Source: Acidaminococcus hominis
GTDB taxonomy: Bacteria > Bacillota > Negativicutes > Acidaminococcales > Acidaminococcaceae
Assembly (NCBI RefSeq): GCF_021044795.1
Contig: NZ_JAJNOP010000002.1
Strand: one strand, 5' to 3'
DNA length: 64,000 nt
Every line of letters begins with the position of its first letter. Positions within the stretch are counted from its first letter, which is position 1. The position numbers were made by a program, and so were the translations under genes. Below are positions 1-8,503 of the stretch, one piece after another. The notes beneath the pieces were generated by a model, which was not told where the DNA came from, searched no databases, and worked only from the letters and a program-made list of their open reading frames with translations.

Positions 1-125
1 TGTGGATGTAGGGTAGGTATGGGGATTGGGGAATCGGCTTTTTCTATAAAAATTTATTTTAAACCTGAAATTTCCAGGCTTGAAATAAACGAAATGGTAT
101 TTTAGACAATTTGGAGGCGAGAGAA

Positions 126-395
126 ATGGGTAAAAACAGCAGCAGAGCGAAAGCGTTGATTGAGGACCTAAAGGATTATAATCCGAGACTCTTAAAAGAG
201 CTGAAACATCCCCAGGCCAGTCTGGAGAAATTCCTTGACGATGTGGAAGAACGGGAACAGGAGACCCTGGAAATCCTGAAACGGGACATTCCGGAAGGGC
301 TGGACGAGCAGGAGTATGCGCGGGAACTGAATTGGAGACGGCAGCAGGCGCAAGAACTGGCCAACGAAGAGATAAACAGCCTTCTGAGGGGCTAA
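126..395 (+). CDS. Small charged hypothetical protein, 89 aa
   Basis: I do not recognise this protein. It is 89 residues, rich in Glu, Lys, Arg and Leu and without Cys, signal peptide or membrane segment; most of it should be helical (stretches such as EEREQETLEILKRD), so a soluble helical protein is likely. The ATG at 126 is chosen over an upstream in-frame TTG at 111 because the sequence GGAGGCGAG lies just ahead of it. It stands alone, with a bidirectional hairpin terminator about 55 bases downstream shared with the convergent LUD-domain gene. Confidence 0.6.
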   Translation: MGKNSSRAKALIEDLKDYNPRLLKELKHPQASLEKFLDDVEEREQETLEILKRDIPEGLDEQEYARELNWRRQQAQELANEEINSLLRG

Positions 396-450
396 TTTTG
401 GGTAAAAGCCGGCGCCTTGTGAGACCCCGGGAAAAAGCGGAAAATCAAAA

Positions 451-480
451 AAGGCTGCCCAAGTACGGACAGCCTTTTAT
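451..480. terminator. Bidirectional rho-independent terminator
   Basis: AAGGCTG at 451 pairs with CAGCCTT ending at 476, with A-rich sequence on the left and T-rich on the right, so it can end transcription from both the small gene at 126 and the minus-strand LUD gene. Confidence 0.75.
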
Positions 481-492
481 AGGATTTTGGCT

Positions 493-1137
493 TCAATAGC
501 CCAGATTTTCTCCTACCAGAATCACTTTGATCCGGCCTTTGGGGCCGCCGTTGCGGCGGGTGTGGACCAACTGGTTGCAGATGCTGTCGGGGCTCAGGCA
601 ATCGGCACACATGCCATTGACCAGACAGGGTGTTTTGATGGCAAAGCGCTGGGTGTTGATGGGGGCAGCCACAGAACGGGCCCGGGCAATGGCGGCTTCC
701 AGGGTGGGGGCAAATTTATTCATGCCCAAAATGACCAGAACCTGGTTGGGACCAAAACACAGGGCGGCTACCCGGTTGCCGTTGTTGTCCACGTTAAACA
801 GCTGGCCGTCTTCGGTGGCGGCGTTGCTGCCCATAATGTAGGTGTCGCAGAGCAGGGCCTGGCGCATCAGCTCCCATTTTTCCGCAGGATTTTTGGCGGT
901 ATCCCGGTCAATCACCTTGTTGTGGGCCTTTACGTAGTCAAGCAGGCCGATTTGGGTGGCAGAAACGGTGCCGCCCCAGGAAACCACATCCGTGGCTGGA
1001 ATCAGAGAAATGGCCTTGGACAGAGCTTCTTCCTGGGTGGGACAGTAATAGGCTGCAAAGCCCCGTTTTTCAAAATTCTTGGCCACCACAGGGCCCTTTT
1101 TGTCATACATGGTATGCATAGTATCAGAACGATCCAT
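493..1137 (-). CDS. LUD-domain (LutC/DUF162-like) lactate utilization family protein
   Basis: This 214-residue protein belongs to the LUD family (LutC/YkgG-related), whose characterised members take part in L-lactate oxidation complexes. Visible features are the Gly-rich strand SWGGTVSATQIG, the block VIDRDTAKNPAE, the asparagine-rich NVDNNGNRVAAL and FGPNQVLVILGMNK, and a C-terminal Cys cluster (GMCADCLSPDSIC) typical of the stand-alone anaerobe version. The start at 1137 is preferred over an in-frame ATG 18 codons upstream because GGGGGAG sits just before it. No lutA or lutB lies next to it, so its partner and substrate are unknown here. It may be a stand-alone LUD protein rather than a true LutC. 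Confidence 0.8.
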   Translation of the reverse strand: MDRSDTMHTMYDKKGPVVAKNFEKRGFAAYYCPTQEEALSKAISLIPATDVVSWGGTVSATQIGLLDYVKAHNKVIDRDTAKNPAEKWELMRQALLCDTYIMGSNAATEDGQLFNVDNNGNRVAALCFGPNQVLVILGMNKFAPTLEAAIARARSVAAPINTQRFAIKTPCLVNGMCADCLSPDSICNQLVHTRRNGGPKGRIKVILVGENLGY

Positions 1138-1310
1138 TTGAACTCCCCCTTTATAAGATGGATTGTAGCAGAGTGGGGGGCGTAGGGGCAACTGGAAGGC
1201 AGTAGAATTTTCAGCATTTTTTTAGATTGTACTTTCTATGTATGAAATGTTACATTTTATTCCAAAAAGCTTCCCGTAGGGGATTATTTTTGGAAAATGG
1301 TTCTCCGGGG

Positions 1311-1338
1311 TTGACAATATTTTCTCCCGTGGTATAAT
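1311..1338 (+). promoter_or_regulatory. Sigma-A promoter of the thrS T-box leader
   Basis: Consensus TTGACA at 1311-1316 and TATAAT at 1333-1338 with a 16-base spacer. It reads directly into the T-box leader. Confidence 0.85.
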
Positions 1339-1345
1339 TAAGCCA

Positions 1346-1584
1346 ATTTCAAAAGCCAAAGGTAATGCGAAGGACAAGCTGTCATAGATGCTGTACAGAG
1401 AAGTCGGAATGCTGAGAACCGACCCGGATAAGTGGCAGGTAACCACCTTCAAACCATCTGCTGAACCAATAGTAAGCCAGATCGTAATCCTGCGTTAAAG
1501 GGTCCGAGAGGATTCGTATTGTCGAACCAATCAGGGTGGAACCGCGAGCTTAGGCCCGTCCCTATTACAGGGACGGGTTTTTTG
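1346..1584 (+). promoter_or_regulatory. T-box leader (threonyl-tRNA sensing) with terminator
   Basis: The canonical T-box motif AGGGTGGAACCGCG is at 1533-1546. It is followed by a strong terminator stem (GCCCGTCCC with GGGACGGG, 1554-1577) and a run of T. Upstream sequence can form the stem I and antiterminator structures. ACC triplets at 1442-1447 lie where a threonine specifier would be expected, which matches the downstream gene; the exact specifier is inferred. Uncharged tRNA-Thr should stabilise the antiterminator and allow thrS expression. Confidence 0.92.
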
Positions 1585-1617
1585 TTTTGCCTGGCTAAGA
1601 ATAGAGGAGGAACTATC

Positions 1618-3528
1618 ATGTCAATGATTCAAGTAAAACTGCTGGATGGCAGTGTAAAAGAAGTTGAAGTAGGCAGCAGCTTGCTGTCCATTGCCAAGAG
1701 CCTGTCCCAGAAACTGGGCAAACAAGCCCTGCTGGCCAAGGTTGACGGTGTCAACAAAGATTTGAGCGATACCCTGGACCACGATGCCCAGGTGGAATTC
1801 GTTACTCCGGATTCTGAAGAAGGCCTCCATGCCATTCGCCATACGGCTTCCCATGTCATGGCCCAGGCCATTCAGCATCTGTTCCCGGGCACGAAGTTTG
1901 CCATTGGCCCTGCCATTGACAAAGGCTTCTACTATGACCTGGACAGTGAACACGTTTTTACGCCGGAAGATTTGGCTGCCATTGAAAAAGAAATGGGCAA
2001 AATCATCAAAGCCAACTATCCTCTGGTGCGCAATGAATTGCCCCGGGAAGAAGCTTTGGCCAAATTCAAGGCAGAAGATGAACCCTACAAGGTGGAACTG
2101 ATTGAAGACCTGCCGAAAGATGCCGTTATCAGCACCTATACCCAGGGCGACTTCACCGACCTGTGTGCCGGCCCGCATTGCCCCTCCACGGGCCGTGTAA
2201 AGGCGTTCAAGCTTATGAGCATTGCTGGTGCCTACTGGCGCGGCGATGAACACAACAAGATGCTCCAGCGTATTTATGGTACGGCTTTTGCCACCAAAGA
2301 AGAACTGGAAGAATACCTGCATATGATGGAAGAAGCTGCCAAGCGCGACCACCGGAAACTGGGCAAGGAACTGGGTATCTTCATGCTCAGCGATTACGGC
2401 CCCGGCTTCCCGTTCTTCCTGCCCAACGGCATGATCATCCGCAATACGCTGATTGATTACTGGAGAGAAGTTCATAGAAAATATGGCTATCAGGAAGTTA
2501 TGACTCCTATGATCATGAACCGGCAGCTGTGGGAAACCTCCGGTCACTGGGATCATTACAAGGAAAATATGTATTTCACCAAGATTGATGACCAGGATTA
2601 CGCCATTAAACCCATGAACTGCCCCGGCGGCATGCTGGTTTACGCCAACACGCCCCACTCCTACAAGGAACTGCCCCTGCGGGTGGGCGAATTGGGCCTG
2701 GTACACCGCCATGAACTGTCCGGTGCCCTGCACGGCCTGTTCCGGGTACGCTGCTTCACCCAGGATGATGCCCATATCTTCATGATGCCCAGCCAGATTG
2801 AAAGCGTTATCCAAGAAACCATCCGGCTGTTTGACGAAGTATACGCTACCTTCGGCCTGACCTACCATGCAGAACTGTCCACCCGTCCGGACAACTCCAT
2901 GGGTGACGACGCTACCTGGGAAATGACCACCGGCGCCCTGAAAAAAGCCATGGACGACTTCGGCCTGAAGTACACCATCAATGAAGGCGACGGCGCTTTC
3001 TACGGCCCCAAGATCGACTTCCATCTGAAGGATTCCATTGGCCGGACCTGGCAGTGCGGCACCATCCAGCTGGATATGCTGCTGCCGGAAAAATTCGATC
3101 TGACCTATACTGGCGAAGACGGGCAAAAACATCGTCCGGTTATGATCCACAGAGTGGTGTATGGGTCCATTGAACGCTTCATTGGTATCCTGATTGAAAA
3201 CTATGCCGGTGCTTTCCCGGCTTGGCTGGCTCCGGAACAGGTTCGGGTAATGCCCATTACGGACAAGTACAATGACTACGCCAAGAAGGTAACGGACAAG
3301 CTGCTGGCCCTGAACGTACGGGTACATCTGGATGACCGGAATGAAAAGATTGGCTACAAGATCCGGGAAGCCCAGGTCAAGAAGGTTCCTTATATGCTGG
3401 TTATCGGCGAGAAGGAAGTGGAAAGCAACACGGTTTCCGTCCGCAGCCGCAGCGAAGGGGACCAAGGGGCTATGGACGTAGATGCTTTCACGGCCAAACT
3501 GTTGGATGAAATCAAAAACAAAAAATAA
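1618..3528 (+). CDS. thrS: Threonyl-tRNA synthetase
   Basis: ThrRS charges tRNA-Thr with threonine in the cytoplasm. The 636-residue length is typical. An N-terminal TGS domain (about 1-63) is followed by the editing domain with HTASH (H75 and H79) and DLCAGPHCPSTG (C183, H187). The class II core has MNCPGGM, VHRHELSG, a GAFYGPKIDF block and MIHRVVYGSIERF (motif 3), then the C-terminal anticodon-binding domain. The ATG at 1618 has AGAGGAGG just upstream; an in-frame upstream start would lie inside the T-box and is rejected. Expression is controlled by the T-box leader. The infC operon downstream has its own promoter. Confidence 0.98.
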   Translation: MSMIQVKLLDGSVKEVEVGSSLLSIAKSLSQKLGKQALLAKVDGVNKDLSDTLDHDAQVEFVTPDSEEGLHAIRHTASHVMAQAIQHLFPGTKFAIGPAIDKGFYYDLDSEHVFTPEDLAAIEKEMGKIIKANYPLVRNELPREEALAKFKAEDEPYKVELIEDLPKDAVISTYTQGDFTDLCAGPHCPSTGRVKAFKLMSIAGAYWRGDEHNKMLQRIYGTAFATKEELEEYLHMMEEAAKRDHRKLGKELGIFMLSDYGPGFPFFLPNGMIIRNTLIDYWREVHRKYGYQEVMTPMIMNRQLWETSGHWDHYKENMYFTKIDDQDYAIKPMNCPGGMLVYANTPHSYKELPLRVGELGLVHRHELSGALHGLFRVRCFTQDDAHIFMMPSQIESVIQETIRLFDEVYATFGLTYHAELSTRPDNSMGDDATWEMTTGALKKAMDDFGLKYTINEGDGAFYGPKIDFHLKDSIGRTWQCGTIQLDMLLPEKFDLTYTGEDGQKHRPVMIHRVVYGSIERFIGILIENYAGAFPAWLAPEQVRVMPITDKYNDYAKKVTDKLLALNVRVHLDDRNEKIGYKIREAQVKKVPYMLVIGEKEVESNTVSVRSRSEGDQGAMDVDAFTAKLLDEIKNKK

Positions 3529-3537
3529 GAAATACGG

Positions 3538-3566
3538 TTGACAGTGGGGGGCCTCTGTGGTATTAT
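3538..3566 (+). promoter_or_regulatory. Promoter of infC-rpmI-rplT
   Basis: TTGACA at 3538-3543 begins ten bases after the thrS stop. TATTAT at 3561-3566 gives a 17-base spacer; the overlapping TATAAT at 3564 would give 20. Confidence 0.75.
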
Positions 3567-3572
3567 AATCAA

Positions 3573-3672
3573 GTAACCAAGTAGAGGCCACCTGCTTCTC
3601 ACCTTGCGGCAACGCTCGACAGGGTCATTGATACGTATTTTGAACGGGTGGACTTTGGTTCGCCCGTTTTTT
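3573..3672 (+). promoter_or_regulatory. Ribosomal protein L20-type leader with attenuator before infC
   Basis: The roughly 140-base leader between the promoter and infC contains several paired segments and ends in a terminator hairpin (ACGGGTG with CGCCCGT, 3644-3667) followed by six T. In Bacillota the infC-rpmI-rplT operon is autoregulated by L20 binding its leader. Position, gene order and the terminator fit that element. I assign it by context and layout, not by a covariance-model match. Confidence 0.75.
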
Positions 3673-3721
3673 ATTTTTGAGAATTTGAGAAGTTGTGATT
3701 AACTGATGGAGGTGAGCAGTC

Positions 3722-4240
3722 ATAGCGAAAGAAGAACTGCGAATTAATGAAGAGATTCGTGCTAGAGAAGTCCGCGTGAACTCTGCTGATGGTGAACAGC
3801 TGGGTATTATGTCCTTGAGTGAGGCCCTGAATCTGGCTGAACAACGGCATCTGGACCTGGTGGAAATTGCTCCGAAAGCAAAACCGCCGGTATGCCGGAT
3901 TATGGATTATGGTAAGTACCAGTATGAACAGCAAAAACGGGAAAAAGAAGCCCGTAAGCGCCAGAGAGTGATCGATGTAAAGGAAGTTAAACTGCGTATC
4001 CGCATCGAAGACCACGATTTTGACGTTAAAACCAAAAACGCCGTCCGCTTCCTGGAAAGCGGTGACAAGGTAAAAGTGACCATTATGTTCAGAGGCCGGG
4101 AATTGACCCACCCTGAACTGGGTGAAGAATTACTGAATAAAATGGCGGATAAACTGCAGGAAATTGCTGTGGTTGAAAGAAAACCCAAACTCGAGGGCCG
4201 CAACATGATTATGATTGTGGCACCTAAAAGCGCCAAATAA
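3722..4240 (+). CDS. infC: Translation initiation factor IF-3, predicted AUA start
   Basis: IF-3 binds the 30S subunit, blocks premature joining of 50S and checks the start codon. The 172-residue protein shows the N domain (NSADGEQLGIM..EAL), the family signature region PPVCRIMDYGKYQYEQ and the C domain ending RNMIMIVAPK. The only start that gives the conserved N-terminus (AKEELRINEEIRA) is ATA at 3722: a GGAGGTG site lies seven bases ahead, an in-frame TGA is at 3713-3715, and no ATG, GTG or TTG lies between. A later in-frame GTG at 3776 would delete 18 conserved residues. Non-AUG starts (AUU in E. coli) are the known basis of IF-3 autoregulation. It is followed by rpmI and rplT. Confidence 0.93.
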   Translation: MAKEELRINEEIRAREVRVNSADGEQLGIMSLSEALNLAEQRHLDLVEIAPKAKPPVCRIMDYGKYQYEQQKREKEARKRQRVIDVKEVKLRIRIEDHDFDVKTKNAVRFLESGDKVKVTIMFRGRELTHPELGEELLNKMADKLQEIAVVERKPKLEGRNMIMIVAPKSAK

Positions 4241-4258
4241 CAAGGAGGAAGTCAAATT

Positions 4259-4456
4259 ATGCCGAAAATGAAAACCCGCAGATCCGCTGCGAAACGTTTT
4301 AAAGTCACTGGTTCCGGTGAATTCAAACGCGCAAAAGCCTTCAAGAGCCACATTCTGGAGCACAAATCTCCTGCCCGGAAGAGAAATCTGCGTAAAGCCA
4401 CGCTGGTTCATAAGACTGACCATGAACGCGTAGCAAGAATGCTGCCTTACGCATAA
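4259..4456 (+). CDS. rpmI: 50S ribosomal protein L35
   Basis: A 65-residue basic protein starting MPKMKTRRSAAKRF, the L35 signature, and rich in Lys and Arg throughout. It is part of the 50S subunit and sits between infC and rplT in the standard order. A strong AAGGAGGAAG site is just ahead of the ATG. It is probably co-regulated by the L20 leader. Confidence 0.98.
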   Translation: MPKMKTRRSAAKRFKVTGSGEFKRAKAFKSHILEHKSPARKRNLRKATLVHKTDHERVARMLPYA

Positions 4457-4487
4457 GCACGATTAGAATCCAAGGAGGAGTAAGAGA

Positions 4488-4841
4488 ATGGCAAGAATTA
4501 AAGTTGGTGTAACTGCTCATAGACGTCATAAACACATTCTGAAGCTGGCTAAAGGCTACAGAGGTTCCAAGAGCAAGCTGTTCAGAAAAGCTAATGAAAC
4601 CGTAATGAAAGGCCTGATGTACGCTCGTCGGGACAGAAGAGCAAAGAAACGCGAATTCCGTCAATTGTGGATCGCTCGTATCAATGCTGCTACTCGTGCC
4701 AACGGCCTGAGCTACAGCCGTTTCATCTGCGGCCTGACCAAAGCTGGGGTTGAACTGGATCGTAAAGTTCTGGCTGACCTGGCTGTCAACGATGCTGCTG
4801 CTTTCGCAAAGCTGGTTGAAACTGCTAAAGCTGCCCTGTAA
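4488..4841 (+). CDS. rplT: 50S ribosomal protein L20
   Basis: A 117-residue basic protein with the L20 pattern: the HRRHKHILKLAKGYRG block, RRDRRAKKREFRQLWIARINAA and LSYSRFICGL. L20 is an early 50S assembly protein and, in Bacillota, the repressor of its own operon through the infC leader. AAGGAGGAG precedes the ATG. It is the last gene of the operon, closed by a hairpin terminator. Confidence 0.98.
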   Translation: MARIKVGVTAHRRHKHILKLAKGYRGSKSKLFRKANETVMKGLMYARRDRRAKKREFRQLWIARINAATRANGLSYSRFICGLTKAGVELDRKVLADLAVNDAAAFAKLVETAKAAL

Positions 4842-4850
4842 GACACACAA

Positions 4851-4883
4851 GATACTGTGGGAAATCCTACAGTATCTTTTTTT
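4851..4883 (+). terminator. Terminator of infC-rpmI-rplT
   Basis: GATACTGT (4851) pairs with ACAGTATC (ending 4876), followed by a run of T. Confidence 0.9.
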
Positions 4884-4925
4884 ATGCCCAAAAAGTCGGA
4901 GAAAGGGGCAGAAGCGCTGGGGACG

Positions 4926-4965
4926 CAAAAAAAACGGCCCCCAGATCCCCGTAGGGACTGGAGGC
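4926..4965 (-). terminator. Terminator after the nitroreductase gene
   Basis: On the minus strand GGCCTCCAG pairs with CTGGGGGCC and is followed by eight T (4927-4934). Confidence 0.8.
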
Positions 4966-4987
4966 CATGGTTAGGAGGTGCCTGGAA

Positions 4988-5581
4988 TTAGAATACCTTT
5001 ACCCGTTCATCAATGGGCAATTTGGTAATGGCATTGGGGGCCTGCAGGGCTTCCCCAAAGGGCATTTCGGCAATCAGCTGCCAGGAATCGGGAACCCCAA
5101 AGGTCTTTTTCACTTCTTCATCAATCAGAGGATTGTAATGCTGGATGTTGACACCCAAGCCCAAATCGGTCAGGGCCGTCCAAATGGCGAACTGCATCAT
5201 CCCGTTGGCTTGTTGGGCCCAGATGGGGAAGTTGTCTGCATAGGCAGGGAATTGTTCCTGCATATTCTTTACGGTAGCTGTTTCGTCAAAGTACAGAATG
5301 GTACCATAGGCAGCGGCAAAGCCTTTGATTTTGTCTTCTGTGCGGCCAAAAGCTTCTGCCGGCACGATTTTCCGCAGGGTTTCCATTGTAATGTTCCAGA
5401 TTTTGTCGTGATTTTCGCCGGTGGCAATGATAATCCGGCCGGACTGCATATTGAAGGCAGAAGGTACTTCATGGACCAGTTTCTGCACGGTTTCTACAAC
5501 TTGTTCCTTGCTGACAGGGATATTTTTGCCCAGCGCGTAATTGGTACGGCGATTGGCAATGGCCTCTACAAAGTTTCTCAT
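4988..5581 (-). CDS. Nitroreductase-family flavoprotein (HBN1-like)
   Basis: A 197-residue FMN-dependent oxidoreductase of the nitroreductase superfamily, in the subgroup resembling yeast Hbn1/Frm2. Visible are the N-terminal ANRRTNYAL motif for FMN phosphate contact, the PSAFNMQSGRIIIATG segment, and LGLGVNIQHYN with IAEMPFGEAL towards the C-terminus. Its natural substrate is unknown. It is monocistronic, between two minus-strand terminators, with GGTGG ahead of the ATG. Confidence 0.88.
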   Translation of the reverse strand: MRNFVEAIANRRTNYALGKNIPVSKEQVVETVQKLVHEVPSAFNMQSGRIIIATGENHDKIWNITMETLRKIVPAEAFGRTEDKIKGFAAAYGTILYFDETATVKNMQEQFPAYADNFPIWAQQANGMMQFAIWTALTDLGLGVNIQHYNPLIDEEVKKTFGVPDSWQLIAEMPFGEALQAPNAITKLPIDERVKVF

Positions 5582-5643
5582 ATATATTCCACCTTTCGTA
5601 GTTAATAATTATCCTTCTTTAATTATATAGGGTATATTTATAA

Positions 5644-5685
5644 AAAACAAGGGTGTAGGGAAATTATCTTGTATTTCCCTACACC
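5644..5685. terminator. Strong hairpin terminator downstream of the SGNH gene
   Basis: A perfect 13-base inverted repeat, GGTGTAGGGAAAT (5652-5664) with ATTTCCCTACACC (5673-5685), has A-rich flank on the left and T-rich on the right, so it mainly ends the minus-strand SGNH gene. Confidence 0.88.
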
Positions 5686-5714
5686 TTCTGGTTTTTTGCT
5701 AGTCACTATGCAGT

Positions 5715-7295
5715 TTAGTTATGGTTTTGCTGGAGGGCGGCCATGATGCCGGGCCATTGGCTGTTGATGGCTTGGGCCATCAGCTGCTTGCCCCGGAAGT
5801 TCAGATGCAGCCCATCGGCAGCCAGACTGGTGGGCAGCTCCTGATTTTCGTCGATAACTCCGGACAGGTCAATGTGGTAGGGCTGGCTGCGGATCCAGTC
5901 GTTAACAAGCTTGAATTGGCTTTGCCAGTTGTCCGCCGTAGGCTCATCAAAGGCCTGCTTGATATTGGCCGGGTTGATGGGCGGCAAGGTCATGAAGATG
6001 GGAACAATCCCATTATCCGCACATTTTTGCCGGAGGGCATCCAGGTCGCTGATCACGGAATTGCCGCTGACCCAGCCCCGAAGGCTGTTGCTGCCGGTCA
6101 TGATAATCAGGTATTTTACGTGGAAGGGCAGTACGTCCTTGTCAAAACGGTCCAGGGTAGCTGCGCTGGTATCGCCGCTTTCCGACAGATTGATGGAGTC
6201 AAAGTCCAGGTAGTACTGGTAGCTGTATTCCCAGTCGGAAGGGGAGTAGGACAGGTCGCCGCCCCCGTGGGAGATACTGTCGCCCAGGGTACCGATTTCC
6301 CAATTGTCATTGGGATTGGTGCGCAGGGGGAGAGGGTCGGTAAAGGGCCCCAGGGGCTTGTCGTTGTCGTCCATGGCCCGGACCCGCCAGTACATGGTAT
6401 AGGGGGCGTAGTGGGAGCTGTCATCGTACCAGTCAAAGCCGGTGGAGCGGCCCCGCTCAAGCAGCTGCTTGTCCAAAGCCGGCAAGGTAGGGCTTACTTT
6501 GTTGGTTTTCAGAACTTCAATCTGGTAGTGGGCAGCGCCGTCCACGGGAATCCAGTTGTATACCGGGTAGAGCAGGGTGGTGCCGTTGCCGGTGTTGAAA
6601 CGGGTCAGGGGCACCGGGGTCAGGTCCGGCTCCTCCTTGGGATTTACAAAGGAAACCTCTGTTTTGGACGGGGCGGATACCGGGTTGTCATCCAGGTCAA
6701 AGCCCTGTACGGTCCAGCGGATATTCCCTTGGGTACCCGGGGGCAGGATTACGTTCAGGCCTTCCACGTAGGCCCTTTGGGTGGGCATTTGGGTGTTGTT
6801 GGGCAGGGTAATGGTAAGGTCGTAGTAAACGGCGCCAACTACCTTGTTCCAGGTCAGGAAGGGCCGCAGGGAGGCGGGATCCGTCTGGGTGTAGTGGGAC
6901 AGGATGGCGGGAATGGGCAGACCCGTAGCCGGGTCCACTTTGGCAGCGGGCTGCAGGGTGCTGTCCGCGTCCGTGGGCACGTCCTCATTATTGTCAGAAT
7001 CTCCAGCAGGCTGTAAGGGGGCAACAGCTGTCTGCGGGGCAGCCTGAGTGTCAGTTGGCGCCGCAGCCGCTTCTGGAGCCGTCTTTGGGTTAGCCTGGGG
7101 CTGTTCTTTGGAGGTACTGGCAGCTTCTGGCTGAACCTCCCCCGGTTTTTCCTTGGCAGGGGGCAGCACCCCGTCTGCCGCTTGGGACGGTGCATCCGTT
7201 ACCGCTGCGTGGACAATGGAGGGCAGAAGGAATCCTGTTTGGAGCAGAGAAGCCAGTACAAGCGTGGGAATCAATTTTCGTTTATGATAGGTCAT
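5715..7295 (-). CDS. Secreted SGNH/GDSL-family hydrolase with Pro/Ala-rich linker
   Basis: The 526-residue protein has a signal peptide (residues 1-30, KRK then a hydrophobic core, cleavage after VHA). A low-complexity Pro/Ala/Gln/Glu linker follows to about residue 125, then two beta-rich modules that look like fibronectin type III (each with Trp and internal VDGAAHYQIEVL-type strands), then a C-terminal SGNH hydrolase. Catalytic blocks are GDS (338-340), GSNSLRG (block III Asn) and DGLHLNFRG (Asp and His). SGNH enzymes hydrolyse esters of lipids, glycans or acetylated polymers; the substrate here is unknown. No LPXTG or other anchor is seen, so it is probably released or held through the modules. 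Confidence 0.85.
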   Translation of the reverse strand: MTYHKRKLIPTLVLASLLQTGFLLPSIVHAAVTDAPSQAADGVLPPAKEKPGEVQPEAASTSKEQPQANPKTAPEAAAAPTDTQAAPQTAVAPLQPAGDSDNNEDVPTDADSTLQPAAKVDPATGLPIPAILSHYTQTDPASLRPFLTWNKVVGAVYYDLTITLPNNTQMPTQRAYVEGLNVILPPGTQGNIRWTVQGFDLDDNPVSAPSKTEVSFVNPKEEPDLTPVPLTRFNTGNGTTLLYPVYNWIPVDGAAHYQIEVLKTNKVSPTLPALDKQLLERGRSTGFDWYDDSSHYAPYTMYWRVRAMDDNDKPLGPFTDPLPLRTNPNDNWEIGTLGDSISHGGGDLSYSPSDWEYSYQYYLDFDSINLSESGDTSAATLDRFDKDVLPFHVKYLIIMTGSNSLRGWVSGNSVISDLDALRQKCADNGIVPIFMTLPPINPANIKQAFDEPTADNWQSQFKLVNDWIRSQPYHIDLSGVIDENQELPTSLAADGLHLNFRGKQLMAQAINSQWPGIMAALQQNHN

Positions 7296-7439
7296 AGTAT
7301 CTTATACCTCAACTTTTTTAGAAATTGCGGGCAGTGTTTGTAAGACGTGTGCGTCAAGTACTGCTTAATATATTGTAGGAAATTTACCGGGAAAAAGCAA
7401 AGTTCTCCCCAAATTGTCACAAAATGGGCAAAAGGAGAC

Positions 7440-7475
7440 AAAAAAACAGGCAGCGGCACAAGGCCAGCTGCCTGG
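7440..7475 (-). terminator. Terminator of the panC-panD-panS-like operon
   Basis: On the minus strand CAGGCAGC pairs with GCTGCCTG, followed by seven T (7440-7446). Confidence 0.88.
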
Positions 7476-7518
7476 AAAAGGGGCTGGAGAAAAGCCTCCA
7501 AAGCCTTTTGGCAAAAAC

Positions 7519-8484
7519 TTATTTATTGACTTCAGCGTCTGCTTCCTGGTAGGCCAGGTCTTCTTCTTCGTCCTTGCCAATACAGTAGGAAGCATACAGG
7601 GAACCGCTGACATTGTGCCACACCGAGAAGATGGCACCGGCAATACCGCCCACTGCGGTGAAATACATCAGGGCCAGGGTGGAGGCCAGACCAGAATTCT
7701 GCATGCCAACTTCAATGGTCATAGCCCGGCATTGGGCCGTATTCAGACCAAAGCGCTTGGCGAAGAAACCGCCCAGCAGCATCCCGCACAGGTTGTGGAG
7801 AATTACCACTGCCAGGATTACCAGGCCATTTTCTACAATGGCTTTGCCGGACAGGGATACCACGCAGCCCACGGTGAGAATAACCACCAGCGCGGACAGC
7901 ATGGGCATAATCCGGATGACCTTCTGGACCTTGGCAGGGAACAGGGTATTCAGGGCTACCCCCAGAATTAAGGGCAGCAGCACCATCTGCACGATGGAAA
8001 GCATCATGGAGACAAAGCTGATCTGCACCCAGGTGCCGGCTATCAGCCACACCAAAAAGGGCGTTACCACAGGAGCCAGCAGGGTATTGACCATGGTCAT
8101 GGATACGGACAGGGCCACATCTGCATGGGCAATGTAGCTGATTACGTTGGAAGCTGTACCGCCGGGGCAGCAGCCGACCAGTACCACGCCAATGGCAATG
8201 GCTGGGGGCAGCTGGAACAGGTGAATCAGGACATAGGCTACCAGGGGCATAATGGTAAATTGCAGCAGGGAGCCGATGGCCACGCTTTTGGGCCGGGACA
8301 GCACTGCCTTAAAGTCGCTGGGGGTCAGGCTCATGCCCATACCGAACATGATAATGCCCAGGAACAGGGGAATCCGGGGAGCCAAAGGCTTCAGCAAAGC
8401 CGGCTCTACAATGCCCAAGATCCCAATGAGGATAACGCCAGCGGACATATAACGGGTACAAAAATGAACGAGTTTATCCAGCAT
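7519..8484 (-). CDS. panS: BASS-family transporter, likely PanS-type (keto)pantoate transporter
   Basis: A 321-residue membrane protein of the bile acid:sodium symporter family with about nine or ten hydrophobic segments. The family hallmark VGCCPGGTASNVISYIAHAD contains the crossover-helix GGTASN, and a second conserved block is IEVGMQNSGLA. PanS of Salmonella is a BASS member that moves ketopantoate. Here the gene begins 19 bases after panD in the panC-panD operon, which supports a pantoate or ketopantoate role over bile acids. The PanS assignment is inference from family plus context. The C-terminal tail is acidic (KDEEEDLAYQEADAE). Confidence 0.8.
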   Translation of the reverse strand: MLDKLVHFCTRYMSAGVILIGILGIVEPALLKPLAPRIPLFLGIIMFGMGMSLTPSDFKAVLSRPKSVAIGSLLQFTIMPLVAYVLIHLFQLPPAIAIGVVLVGCCPGGTASNVISYIAHADVALSVSMTMVNTLLAPVVTPFLVWLIAGTWVQISFVSMMLSIVQMVLLPLILGVALNTLFPAKVQKVIRIMPMLSALVVILTVGCVVSLSGKAIVENGLVILAVVILHNLCGMLLGGFFAKRFGLNTAQCRAMTIEVGMQNSGLASTLALMYFTAVGGIAGAIFSVWHNVSGSLYASYCIGKDEEEDLAYQEADAEVNK

Positions 8485-8503
8485 AGGGGTCCTCCTTCCG
8501 GGC

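Noticed and set aside
1621..3612. A 663-codon open frame on the minus strand across thrS
   Set aside because: It is antisense to a clear ThrRS, has no ribosome binding site, and its translation is His/Gln/Phe rich as expected for the reverse of biased codons.
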